From positions 1 through 18,727 of the forward strand of contig JBBIJV010000057.1 of assembly GCA_037445815.1 (NCBI GenBank): a stretch of 18,727 nucleotides of DNA, given 5' to 3'. Shown here piece after piece: positions 6,705-13,638 of the stretch. A model generated the notes under the pieces. The model was not told the DNA's origin and made no database searches. It was given only the letters and a program-made list of their open reading frames with translations. This DNA is from FEN-1219 sp037445815. GTDB taxonomy: Bacteria > Pseudomonadota > Gammaproteobacteria > Steroidobacterales > Rariloculaceae. Every line of letters begins with the position of its first letter. Positions within the stretch are counted from its first letter, which is position 1. The position numbers and the translations under genes were made by a program.

Positions 6705-6860
6705 CTAACCACCTGTACTGACAGCGAAAAGCCGATCTCGGATTCCAATAAACTTCGAGCGATTCGCGCGTAACGTGCTGCTTTCCGGTGTTGCCCGGAC
6801 AAAATATTGGAAGCTTTCGGGAAGATTCGGCGGATCGCTGGAACCCGACGGTCGTCAAGG
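6705..6860 (-). repeat. Degenerate ~155-bp repeat, copy B (3' of vapC)
   Basis: This is the partner of 4895-5050. It starts with the same CTAACCACCTG, keeps GACA, GAAAA, TTCCAA, GATTCGCGCGTAACG (6760-6774) and AAATATTGG (about 6802-6810), and runs to within a few bases of the VapC stop at 6864. Read on the minus strand it ends in CAGGTGGTTAGAC. The final GTTAGAC fits the GTTRRRY core of integron attC sites, but copy A has GTTAGTC and neither copy shows a matching RYYYAAC at the other end. The small minus-strand frame 6667-6891 across it is not considered a gene. Confidence 0.6.
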
Positions 6861-6863
6861 CGC

Positions 6864-7262
6864 TCAGCCGATGGCGTCTGCGAGTGAACATGTCAAGGAA
6901 GGGACGGCGGCAAGGAGCTTGGCATCTTCGGTGACGAGCTTGACGCGTAGCTCCTTCGCAAGTGCGATGAAACGCGCGTCGTAAGCTGATATTCCGAACT
7001 CCGTCGCTGTCTCGAGCGCCTCAGCATGCGACACATTTCGGAGGACAGGTAGCCGTGTCTCTGCATCCACCAGGAGATCCTTGCCCCGACCGAGCGGCAA
7101 CGCACGGTTGCGCACGTATGTGGCCAGGACGTTGGAGAGCTCCACGAGAATGAAAGCCTCGCTACGCCAATCCGAGTCGCGCGCGTACAGCTCTTGCGCC
7201 AACGACGTGCGATCCCCTTCGATCAGGAGGTAGACCAGGATGTTGGTATCGACGAGAACCAA
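6864..7262 (-). CDS. VapC-like PIN-domain ribonuclease toxin
   Basis: A 132-aa PIN-domain protein with all four expected acidic residues: Asp5 (VDTN), Glu41 (ILVELSN), Asp95 (SAYDARF) and Asp113 (VTEDAKLL). These residues bind Mg2+ or Mn2+ in VapC-type endoribonucleases, which typically cleave tRNA or rRNA. Length and motif spacing are normal for the family. Translation must begin at TTG (7262), because VDTN follows at once and no ATG or GTG is available. The start is five bases after the stop of the antitoxin gene and lacks a clear ribosome binding site, so low or coupled translation is expected, which suits a toxin. Its target is unknown. The 155-bp repeat copy B follows its stop. Confidence 0.88.
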   Translation of the reverse strand: MVLVDTNILVYLLIEGDRTSLAQELYARDSDWRSEAFILVELSNVLATYVRNRALPLGRGKDLLVDAETRLPVLRNVSHAEALETATEFGISAYDARFIALAKELRVKLVTEDAKLLAAVPSLTCSLADAIG

Positions 7263-7267
7263 CGCCG

Positions 7268-7510
7268 CTATTCGCGCCCTGCGTTGATCGCCGACTCGAT
7301 TTCGCGGATATCAAGCGGGCCGCGACCTTTGAGCCGCACGGGCTTCGGCGCGCGAGCGGGCTCGTCCGGGCGATCCGGCGCGGCGGCCATGCCAAGCTCT
7401 AGAAGTTGGGCAATCGCGTCTTTGAGTTTCTGATTGCGGTGAACCGCGCGCAACTTTACGCGTCGCATCAGTGCGTCGGGCAACTCGAGCGTCGTCTTCA
7501 TGTCGCCCAT
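7268..7510 (-). CDS. VapB-like antitoxin with ribbon-helix-helix N-terminus
   Basis: An 80-aa protein. The segment MKTTLELPDALMRRVKLRAV and the following helix with AIAQLLELG fit a ribbon-helix-helix DNA-binding domain (residues about 4-42). The tail (APKPVRLKGRGPLDIREIES) is proline- and charge-rich, as expected for the part that wraps a PIN toxin. Either ATG 7510 (MGDMKTT, with GGGA four bases ahead) or ATG 7501 (MKTT) may be the start; the family usually starts at MKTT. It precedes the PIN toxin by five bases. Such antitoxins neutralise the toxin and repress their own promoter. A short direct repeat of CCCATA (7505-7517) around the start could be part of an operator, but that is weak. Confidence 0.82.
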   Translation of the reverse strand: MGDMKTTLELPDALMRRVKLRAVHRNQKLKDAIAQLLELGMAAAPDRPDEPARAPKPVRLKGRGPLDIREIESAINAGRE

Positions 7511-7755
7511 ATTCCCATAAAGCCACTATTCTGTCGACCCTGCGGGCGGAATTTTAAACCACCCTGGCGGCGGGGGTGATGGCGCGTAACGAGCGTTCTG
7601 TCAAAGCCTTCGCCTGATGGCGACGCCGAATCGGCTTTACGCACACGTTGCGGCACGCGGGCAGCCATCGGCACGACTGATCCGCGGCTCTCGGCCTCGC
7701 GGCGCGCAATACCGCCCGCCGCTCGCGCTCAAGCGCACGAGCCCCGTCACTCGAA

Positions 7756-8647
7756 TCACAATAGCGACGCCTGCGGCGGCCCCCGCGCTCCGAGCGAAAC
7801 CGTCATCGTCTCCTCCCCGCCCCGCTCCCGCCGGTGCGCGAGAATGCGTTCAATCAGTTCAGGCTCTTCGATGCTCGCGATTACCTCGAGCCGCCCACCG
7901 CAGCGCGCACACTGCTCGATCTCGATCCCGAACACGCGCTTCAAGCGCCGCGCCCAATTCAGCGCCACGTGCTTTGGCATCGGCCGTTCGGGTTCGCTTC
8001 GCGCCTTCGACCCTCGCCCCGCCGGCGTGATCGCCGCGCGCAATGCAGCATGGGCGGCGAACACTCCGTGGTACCTCGTCAAATGCACCCGCGGTGCCGG
8101 CACCAACGCGGCCAGGCGCGCGATGAAGTCCAAGGGCTCCACCACAATGTCCGTCGTCCCGTCTCGGTACGGAGTCTTCAACCGATAGCGCACCTGCCCC
8201 TGCGCCGTCAGCGACAGCCTCTCCGCCGGCGGGCAGCTCACGTAGCGGGCGAGTCTTTCGAGCTTCTCCCGCTGTTCGGCCTCCACGCCAATCCCTGCGT
8301 GCAGCGAAAACCCGGCGTACTGCGCCACGCCTTTCCTCGGCCCGTCCTCACGCGCCGGCAGCGTCCGTAGCGAAAACCTTCTGCCCGGCACGCGGGCCGA
8401 CGGCCACCCGGTACGTGATCGAGTGGCCGAGCAGATCGTCAATCGGTCCACCGGCCGCGGGGTCGAGCTCGAGATAGGTGCTCTCCGCATCCCGCACCAA
8501 CACGCCGCGGCGCTCGAGCGCGCGGCCGACTCGCTCGGCCAGCCGTTCGACGAGCGTCTTCAGCTCGGCCTCGCCCGGCGGCGCCATGCGCCGAAACACC
8601 GGCGGCTCGGTGCCGACGAGATACGCGCCATCGAGCACGAGCATGTC
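7756..8647 (-). pseudogene. IS91-family transposase, 5'-truncated and frameshifted
   Basis: Two overlapping minus-strand frames form one transposase. The first (about 8647-8370) reads MLVLDGAYLVGTEPPVFRRM and later ESTYLELDPAAGGPIDDLLG, HSITYRVAVGPRAGQKVF. The match then moves to the next frame (LRTLPAREDG, then VAQYAGFSLHAGIGVEAEQ, RYVSCPPAERLSLT, LKTPYRDGTTDIVVEPLDF, RVHLTRYHGVFAAHAALRA, CARCGGRLEVIASI) and ends at 7756. The shift lies around 8372-8376 and needs a one- or two-base indel. The N-terminal zinc-finger and HUH nuclease region is gone, replaced by a TonB-receptor fragment at 8648. IS91 elements move by rolling-circle replication and often pick up neighbouring DNA. This copy cannot encode a working enzyme. 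No end of the element was identified in 7571-7755. Confidence 0.85.
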
Positions 8648-8830
8648 CGCTGTTGCGAGCTTGCGACACGCCGCGAATCGTAATGAAGGAGTTGCCGGGG
8701 TTCTGCGTCTGAACGATCGTGACGCTCGGTGTCAACGCGATGAAGTCGTGCGGCTTCTCGATGCCCGCGGCTTCGATCTCGAGCGCCGTGAACGCCTTGA
8801 TCGCGGCAGGCACTTCCGTGTAAGACTCCG
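8648..8830 (-). pseudogene. TonB-dependent receptor plug-domain fragment
   Basis: The minus-strand frame reads ESYTEVPAAIKAFTALEIEA, then AGIEKPHDFIALTPSVTIV, QTQNPGNSFITIRGVSQARN. This is the start of the plug domain of an outer-membrane TonB-dependent receptor of the large proteobacterial group that has a TIRG motif. It stops after about 65 codons at GVSQARNS, where the IS91 transposase sequence MLVLDG begins. Neither the signal peptide and TonB box upstream nor the barrel downstream is present. The CadC-like gene ends 19 bases upstream. It is a piece of a gene caught in the rearrangement, not a functional receptor. Confidence 0.8.
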
Positions 8831-8848
8831 CACTGGCGACGAGCGCTC

Positions 8849-11095
8849 TCAGGGGAGCCGGATTCCGTCGAGACCTTCAATGAGCCAGAGCGTCTGCGAC
8901 ACACTCCCGACGGAATACGTGATGCCGAGCCGGTCGGGAGTCGGGGATAGACGGATGCCCGGCTCGAGCGGTGTTAGGGGCCGCAGCCCGGGCGGCAACG
9001 ATCTGGAGCGCATCTCGCGACCATCGAGGTCGAGCTCCACCAACGCGTAATCGCCAAGCTGCATCGTCGGGTTACCGCGGATGCAATACAGCACGGGATC
9101 TGTCGCGCCGAACGCGCATGGCATCGACTCATTGCCGATATTGCGCGCCTCCTGGCTGCCGTCCGTCCGAACCAGCGTGAGCCCGTTGTGCGTAGTGAGA
9201 ATCCACTCTCCGTCCGGTGACCATATGGGCGCCGGCGGATTGGTCGCGAGCTGCAAGTCGTCGAACAGGACTTCCGGCGCGGCCCGCCCGGTGGTTCTAA
9301 CCTTCTTTAGTGTTTGCTGTCCGCCTCCGCGCGGCGTGGACCAATAGACGTACCACTGATCGTCCGGCGACCACGACCCGGCGCGTTCCGTCATCTCTTC
9401 GTTCGTGAGTGGTTCTGGGAAGCCACCGGCCACCGCAGCCAACCATAAACGTGAATCGTCGCCCTCGGCCGCGACGCGGTGAAAAACCACGCGCCCTCCG
9501 TCCGACGATATGGCGGGAGCGAACAAAAACAGGGTGGGTGTCGAGAAATCGCGTGCCGTCACGAGCGGTCGGTCCGGTTGCGGCTCCTGATGCAGCCAAA
9601 TCTCGAAGCTACCGCTGCGATTCGTGGCATAGACCATCGCATTTGTGCCGGCAGACCAGGCCGGCAGGATCTCCGCGCGATCCGTCGGGCTGATCGTCCT
9701 CGGGGCGAGCGAGCGCAAGTCGAGCGTCACGATGTCGATGTCGGCGAGGCCGTCTCCAACGATGATCTTGCTGCCATCCGGCGATACCACGGGAACTCCC
9801 GGGTTGTTCAAACTCTGGACGAGAGTTCTCCAACGCCCGGTGCGCGTGTCGACCAAGTACAGTTGGCGTTTCAGATCCGGCGTGTCCATGACCGCAGTCA
9901 GCACGACGTGCCGATCGTCGGGCAACCACGAGAACTCGATTCCGTCCCCGGCGAACGGCAGGTTTTCGAGCACGCGACGCGGCGGATCGTTGGCAGTCGC
10001 CGGAAACGGCAGCAGCCACACTTCGAAGCCGCGGCCCGCCGCGTAAAACGACGCCAACAACTGTCGGCCGCTCGGCGAGAACCGCAAGTAGGGCCCAGCG
10101 AGAATAGATGCTCCGGCAAACGGCGCCGGCTCGTACTTCTGCAACGCCGCGTTCGGCGGCGTTGCCGTCAGAACGGCAACCGAGTCCTCGTTTCGAACGA
10201 GCGTCGCGAGCGTCGTGCCATCGCCGTTGACGTCAGCCATCCGCGCCCACGCCGGGATGCCCAATCGTCGGTAGTCGAGCGGCACGACGAGCTCCGCCTC
10301 CCCGCCTACCGGCGACAGCGACCAGAGACCGGTGGCATCGAAGAACAAAATCTTGCCGGTCGTCGTCCAGCGAACCACGGTGCCCGGCGCGTCGGTGGGA
10401 CGAGGCGCGATGGACCGAGGAATGGGCTCGCTCAAGTCGCGCACGACCAGTTCGTTCGGCCTCGTTTGGCGTCCGAAGATCGTGAACGCCGTGGACGCAC
10501 CGTCCGGCGACCAGGCCGGGAACCATTGCTGGCCCTTTTCGACCGACCACGGAGTCACGCGCAGTGCGGGCTCGGGCGACGGCGGCACCAACGCCAGAAT
10601 GGCTGCTGCCGCCCCGACGACGGCTACACCGCCCAGCACGGCCGCACCACGGCGACGGGTAGGGCTCCCGCGGGGCGACGCAGGATCGACCTGCGCTGCC
10701 GGGAAAGGCGCAACCGGTGTGGAGACTGCGGGCGACGCATGCGGCGCAGCGGGCGGGCTAGGCGCCACCGACACTTCGGCGACGAAGCGGTAACCGCGCC
10801 CCGGTGTCGTGACGATGAACTTGTGCTCGCCGGGCTTCTCGCCAAGCGCGCGCCGCAGCTCCGACACCGTCTTGTTGAGGTTGTGCTCCTCGACTACGAC
10901 GCGCGGCCAGATGGCTTGCAGCAATTGGTCCTTCGTCATCAGCTCCCCGGCGTGCTCGACGAAGTACAAGAGGGCGTCGAGCAAACGCGGCGTCAGCGCA
11001 ACGAGCTCGCCGTCGGGCCCGAAGAGGACGCGCCGCTGAGCATCCAGGCGGAAGCCGTCGAATACATAAACGGGTCGGCGCACGGAATCGCTCAT
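8849..11095 (-). CDS. CadC-like membrane regulator: winged helix, TM segment, TolB/PD40 propeller
   Basis: A 748-aa protein. Residues 8-106 form an OmpR/PhoB-type winged helix: YVFDGFRLDAQRRVL, LTPRLLDALLYFVEHAGELM, the recognition region VVEEHNLNKTVSELRRALGE and the wing TTPGRGYRFVAEV. A Pro/Ala linker (111-146) leads to one transmembrane segment (about 150-171, AAVLGGVAVVGAAAAILALV). The periplasmic part has repeated WSPDG-type blades (FPAWSPDGAS, LRFSPSGRQ, PVVSPDGSK, PIWSPDGEW), a TolB/PD40 beta-propeller. Proteins of this layout bind DNA from the membrane and probably sense a periplasmic signal; the ligand is unknown. It is divergent from the zincin-like gene at 11246, with 150 bases between, so that gene is a possible target. 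No own response-regulator receiver domain is present. Confidence 0.88.
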   Translation of the reverse strand: MSDSVRRPVYVFDGFRLDAQRRVLFGPDGELVALTPRLLDALLYFVEHAGELMTKDQLLQAIWPRVVVEEHNLNKTVSELRRALGEKPGEHKFIVTTPGRGYRFVAEVSVAPSPPAAPHASPAVSTPVAPFPAAQVDPASPRGSPTRRRGAAVLGGVAVVGAAAAILALVPPSPEPALRVTPWSVEKGQQWFPAWSPDGASTAFTIFGRQTRPNELVVRDLSEPIPRSIAPRPTDAPGTVVRWTTTGKILFFDATGLWSLSPVGGEAELVVPLDYRRLGIPAWARMADVNGDGTTLATLVRNEDSVAVLTATPPNAALQKYEPAPFAGASILAGPYLRFSPSGRQLLASFYAAGRGFEVWLLPFPATANDPPRRVLENLPFAGDGIEFSWLPDDRHVVLTAVMDTPDLKRQLYLVDTRTGRWRTLVQSLNNPGVPVVSPDGSKIIVGDGLADIDIVTLDLRSLAPRTISPTDRAEILPAWSAGTNAMVYATNRSGSFEIWLHQEPQPDRPLVTARDFSTPTLFLFAPAISSDGGRVVFHRVAAEGDDSRLWLAAVAGGFPEPLTNEEMTERAGSWSPDDQWYVYWSTPRGGGQQTLKKVRTTGRAAPEVLFDDLQLATNPPAPIWSPDGEWILTTHNGLTLVRTDGSQEARNIGNESMPCAFGATDPVLYCIRGNPTMQLGDYALVELDLDGREMRSRSLPPGLRPLTPLEPGIRLSPTPDRLGITYSVGSVSQTLWLIEGLDGIRLP

Positions 11096-11245
11096 CGCAC
11101 GCAGCGCCTCACGAGGCTGATGCCGCGGAGCCTAGAGCCCGAATGCCGCGAATACCAGCGTTGAGGCGATCGAATCCAGGAATTTTCAGAACGTTCCACG
11201 CGCCGACCAAGCAACGAACCGTCCGCGGCATCGACGCTTGCGACG

Positions 11246-11665
11246 ATGACGAGCAGTACGTTCACCCTGCCACGCGCCCGACGCACCAAATGCGTGCGTC
11301 ACCGGCGCATTGGGGCTTTCGTGTTGGTCGCCATCTTCGCCTCGTTACTGCTTGCGCAATTTGCGCGCGCCGACACATCCGAGCGCTGGCGCGTCCACCC
11401 GGCCGTTGGGCTCCTCGACCTTGTCACGCTCAGGGTTCATTGGTTCGAGAGCTCGGACGATCTGCGGGAAGCAGCCAAGAACAGCGGTCAAGACATCAAC
11501 GAGACCGGCCTCTACGGCTTCTCGATCCTGAAGCGGAACGGCAAGACGGGCGAGTACTTCTGCGACATCTACGTCGTCAGAATGACACGCTCCCAGGTCG
11601 ACGGCGACCACACAACGACGTTCGGCCACGAGGTGCTGCACTGCTTCGGTCTACGGCACGAGTAG
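11246..11665 (+). CDS. Small exported zincin-like protein (HExxHxxGxxH at C-terminus)
   Basis: A 139-aa protein with a strongly basic N-terminus (RARRTKCVRHRR), a hydrophobic core (residues 22-39) and a signal peptidase site FARA-DT near residue 42. The mature part ends with FGHEVLHCFGLRHE. His128, Glu129, His132, Gly135 and His138 match the metzincin zinc-binding consensus HExxHxxGxxH exactly. Only one residue follows, so there is no Met-turn and no C-terminal subdomain. It may be a minimal family in which the active site ends the chain, or a truncated protease. Cys106 and Cys133 could form a disulfide. The sequence ERWRVHPAVGLLDLVTLRVH and EYFCDIYVVRM suggests a compact beta-containing domain. 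The start ATG has no clear ribosome binding site. It is divergent from the CadC-like regulator. Confidence 0.7.
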   Translation: MTSSTFTLPRARRTKCVRHRRIGAFVLVAIFASLLLAQFARADTSERWRVHPAVGLLDLVTLRVHWFESSDDLREAAKNSGQDINETGLYGFSILKRNGKTGEYFCDIYVVRMTRSQVDGDHTTTFGHEVLHCFGLRHE

Positions 11666-11734
11666 CCCCGGGCGGCGATGCCGACGTCGCACCGCTCGCT
11701 TGAACGCCCGAAGGGCCACGCGCAGACTCGCGCC

Positions 11735-12361
11735 ATGACACCGCTGACCCACCCGCGCGCCGTCGCGGCCGCGCTGGTTTTGCTCGCGTTCGCCGGTTGC
11801 TCGCCGGGCTCCCGGCCGAACCCTTATCGCACGGTCACAGGCTGGATGGCGCTACCCGAGGGCCGCGTCGCTGGCTCGATGAGCATGGTCGACGTCGCAC
11901 CCGACGGCACGCTGTGGATTGCCGAACGTTGCGGCGCCAACGATTGCACGTTCTCCGACCTCGACCCGGTGCTACACGTCGGCGCGCGCGGTGAATGGCT
12001 CGGCGCGTTCGGCGCCGGCGTGTTCGCGTGGCCGCACGGCGTCCACGTCGACTCCGCGGGCAACGTCTGAGTCACCGACGCGCGCGGTGACGAGGACAAG
12101 ACCCGCGGCCATCAGGTCATCAAGTTCGCGCCGGACGGCCGGGAGCTGCTGCGGCTCGGCGCGTCGGGCCGCGCCGGCGACGGGCCGACGCACTTCAACG
12201 GGCCCACCGACGTCGTCGTCGCGCCGAACGGCGACGTGTTCGTCAGCGACGGCCACGAGCCCGTGTCGAACAACCGCATCGTCAAGTTCTCGGCCGACGG
12301 CCGCTATCTCAAAGAGTGGGGCGGGACGGGCAGCGCGCCGGGCCAGCCGGCGGATCGATGA
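11735..12361 (+). pseudogene. NHL-repeat lipoprotein gene, interrupted by a stop and truncated
   Basis: The frame starts at ATG 11735 with a lipoprotein signal (AALVLLAFAGC). It runs through propeller-type repeats (VDVAPDGTLWIAERCG, WPHGVHVDSAGNV) to TGA at 12068-12070. It continues in the same frame with VTDARGDEDKTRGHQVIKFA, FNGPTDVVVAPNGDVFVSDG and NNRIVKFSADGRYLKEWG to GSAPGQPADR and TGA at 12359. Relatives have NVWVTD at the first stop, so a TGG-to-TGA change is likely. After GSAPGQ the next repeat (a family member would read PHGLA) is lost, exactly where the 385-bp tRNA-linked repeat begins. NHL proteins of this type are related to peptidyl-alpha-hydroxyglycine lyase-like propellers; the activity of this one is unknown. 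Confidence 0.8.
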
Positions 12362-12735
12362 ACGGTGGAGCACGCGCCCGTGCCGCCCGCTCGCGTACGA
12401 TGGCCTCGCGTCCTTGCGATGGATCGACGCGACCACGCTATCTGCGCCTGGGCGGACAGCGTCGCCGAGAAGTTCGGCGAATCGAACAGATTCGCATCCG
12501 TCGGACGACGCTGCGCGCCGCCGATTTTCCGACGATGCGTTCAGCGCCTGGTCGTCATGATCGGACCTGCGGAAAACTGCTCCGCAGACCGCCGAGAGAC
12601 TGCGATTCCACCGGATCAACGACTTGCGCTAGAATTTCGCGCGGTCTAAAGGACCGGAGTTGCGCACTGGATAAGCCGCAACTTATTGATCCGGTTGGTG
12701 ATGTAGCTCAGATGGTTAGAGCGGCGGATTCATAA
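12351..12735 (+). repeat. ~385-bp tRNA-linked direct repeat, right copy
   Basis: The right-hand partner of 6305-6686 leads into the intact tRNA-Met. It fills the stretch between the broken NHL gene and the tRNA, where no gene is supported. The 5' 100 bases and the 3' 150 bases match the left copy; the middle (about 12455-12560) is diverged. Because the NHL gene loses homology at its left edge, the copy appears to have been joined there by recombination. The two copies are about 6.05 kb apart and bracket VapBC, the IS91 remnant, the CadC-like regulator and the zincin-like gene. Confidence 0.65.
12630..12635 (+). promoter_or_regulatory. Candidate -10 box of the tRNA-Met promoter
   Basis: TAGAAT followed by TTCGCGCGGTC lies about 60 bases before the mature tRNA. 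The same hexamer and the GC-rich discriminator-like stretch after it are conserved in the left copy at 6582-6587, although the surrounding bases have changed. A GC-rich discriminator is typical of stable-RNA promoters. No convincing -35 hexamer is found at 16-18 bases upstream, so the promoter call is provisional. Confidence 0.45.
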
Positions 12736-12773
12736 CCCGCAGGTCGGTGGTTCGATCCCACCCATCACCACCA
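12697..12773 (+). tRNA. tRNA-Met (anticodon CAT), intact
   Basis: Seventy-seven bases fold as a full cloverleaf: acceptor GGTGATG with CATCACC (seven pairs), D arm with AGCTCAGATGGTTAGAGC, anticodon loop TTCATAA with CAT at 12731-12733, T arm GGTGG-TTCGATC-CCACC, discriminator A12770 and an encoded CCA at 12771-12773. The 1-72 pair is G-C, so this is an elongator-type tRNA and not an initiator. A CAT anticodon could also belong to tRNA-Ile that is lysidine-modified; the body looks more like Met, but this is not certain. The pair at 31-39 is an A-C mismatch at the base of the anticodon loop. A 5' half copy exists at 6648-6686. Confidence 0.93.
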
Positions 12774-12795
12774 CCCTACCGCGGCTGAGCACGCG

Positions 12796-12996
12796 TCAAC
12801 GCGCCACGACCGAGGGTGCCACGGGCGGTTTCCGCCGCCGCGGAGTCACGGCGATCGGGTCGCTGGCCGGGAACGTCTCTTGCAGCGCCTCGTCGAGCAG
12901 TTGGTCGAGGTGGCGCTCGTACTGGTCGCGTTTCGACATATCGTCCGCAGGCTTCTCTGCGGCCGTGTGTCTTCGGCTTGGGTGCCGACGAACCAT
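12796..12996 (-). CDS. Small acidic/basic protein with ETFPASDP motif (66 aa)
   Basis: The ATG at 12996 is chosen over the GTG nine bases upstream because GAGGAG lies eight bases before it. That Shine-Dalgarno sequence is formed by the last two Glu codons of the upstream HPF gene, and only five bases separate the HPF stop from the ATG. The protein has a basic start, a short helix (QYERHLDQLLDEALQETF) and the sequence ETFPASDPIAVTP. This DEAL-x-ETFPASDP signature occurs in many short proteobacterial proteins of unknown function. The arrangement suggests co-translation with the ribosome-associated protein, and so possibly a stationary-phase or stress role; that is inference. Confidence 0.75.
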   Translation of the reverse strand: MVRRHPSRRHTAAEKPADDMSKRDQYERHLDQLLDEALQETFPASDPIAVTPRRRKPPVAPSVVAR

Positions 12997-13001
12997 GTCG
13001 A

Positions 13002-13544
13002 TCACTCCTCGAGTGCCGGCGATGCCCTTGCTCTGCCGCCGCGCACGCCGGCGGCTCTCGCTTTCGTGCGGCGGGTGTCGGCCGCTTGGCGCACGGCTCG
13101 CTCGACGCGAGCCAAGGCGCCGTCCATCGCAGCCCGCAGCGATTCGTGCGAGTGCTCTACGACCACGCTCGGCAGGCCGCTCATCACGACCTTGATGCGG
13201 CAGCGCTTGTCGACGCCGCCGCGTGGCCCGTTCACGTCCTCGATGCGCACGCTCGCACGCTCGATGCGGCGGGCGAATTTACCGAGCTTGCGGCCGAGCT
13301 TGCGCCGCAAGTAATCCTTGGCGTCTGAACCCAGCTGCACGCCGACGGCGCGGATGTATGCCGGCGTGTCCGCGGCCACCGTCCGCCCCGCCGTGCGCTT
13401 GACGGGACGCGGAATCGTAGCCGCCAGCGGAGAACGCTTCGGACTGTCGGGCCGCGGCACGCGGGCCGGCACGCGTGGCGGTGCCTCTGTGGCCGCGTCC
13501 TCGGGCTCGGCCGCCGAAGAGTCGATGATCCCGTACAGATGCAT
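13002..13544 (-). CDS. HPF/RaiA-type ribosome-associated protein with long N-terminal extension
   Basis: The ATG at 13544 has AGGAGG seven bases upstream and is preferred over a further in-frame start at 13571. The 180-aa product has a disordered Pro/Ala/Arg-rich N-terminus (about 1-70) and then a domain at 72-160: YIRAVGVQLGSDAKDYLRRK, KFARRIERASVRIEDVNGPR, KRCRIKVVMSGLPSVVVE, and a helix with SLRAAMDGALARVERAVRQ. This is the beta-alpha-beta-beta-beta-alpha pattern of the sigma-54 modulation/S30EA (HPF, RaiA) family, which binds the 30S decoding region and stabilises idle ribosomes. The usual proteins are about 95-115 aa or have a C-terminal dimerisation domain; here the extra part is at the N-terminus. 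It is followed by the 66-aa protein gene. Confidence 0.82.
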   Translation of the reverse strand: MHLYGIIDSSAAEPEDAATEAPPRVPARVPRPDSPKRSPLAATIPRPVKRTAGRTVAADTPAYIRAVGVQLGSDAKDYLRRKLGRKLGKFARRIERASVRIEDVNGPRGGVDKRCRIKVVMSGLPSVVVEHSHESLRAAMDGALARVERAVRQAADTRRTKARAAGVRGGRARASPALEE

Positions 13545-13638
13545 GACAGAGCCTCCTGACAAGCAACGCACCGTTTTGTTCCAACGATGCGCGCTGGAGG
13601 CCTACGGCGCAAGCGGCATGCCGGTCGCCGGCCGCGAC

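Noticed and set aside
4895..6860. The 155-bp repeats as integron attC sites
   Set aside because: Copy B ends in GTTAGAC, which fits GTTRRRY, but copy A ends in GTTAGTC, and no RYYYAAC or paired inner boxes were found at the other end. No integrase gene is in the window. Kept only as a question under findings.
12068..12070. Recoding of TGA as Trp or selenocysteine in the NHL gene
   Set aside because: Many intact genes in the window end in TGA, no SECIS-like hairpin was seen, and the same gene is also truncated downstream, so plain decay is simpler.
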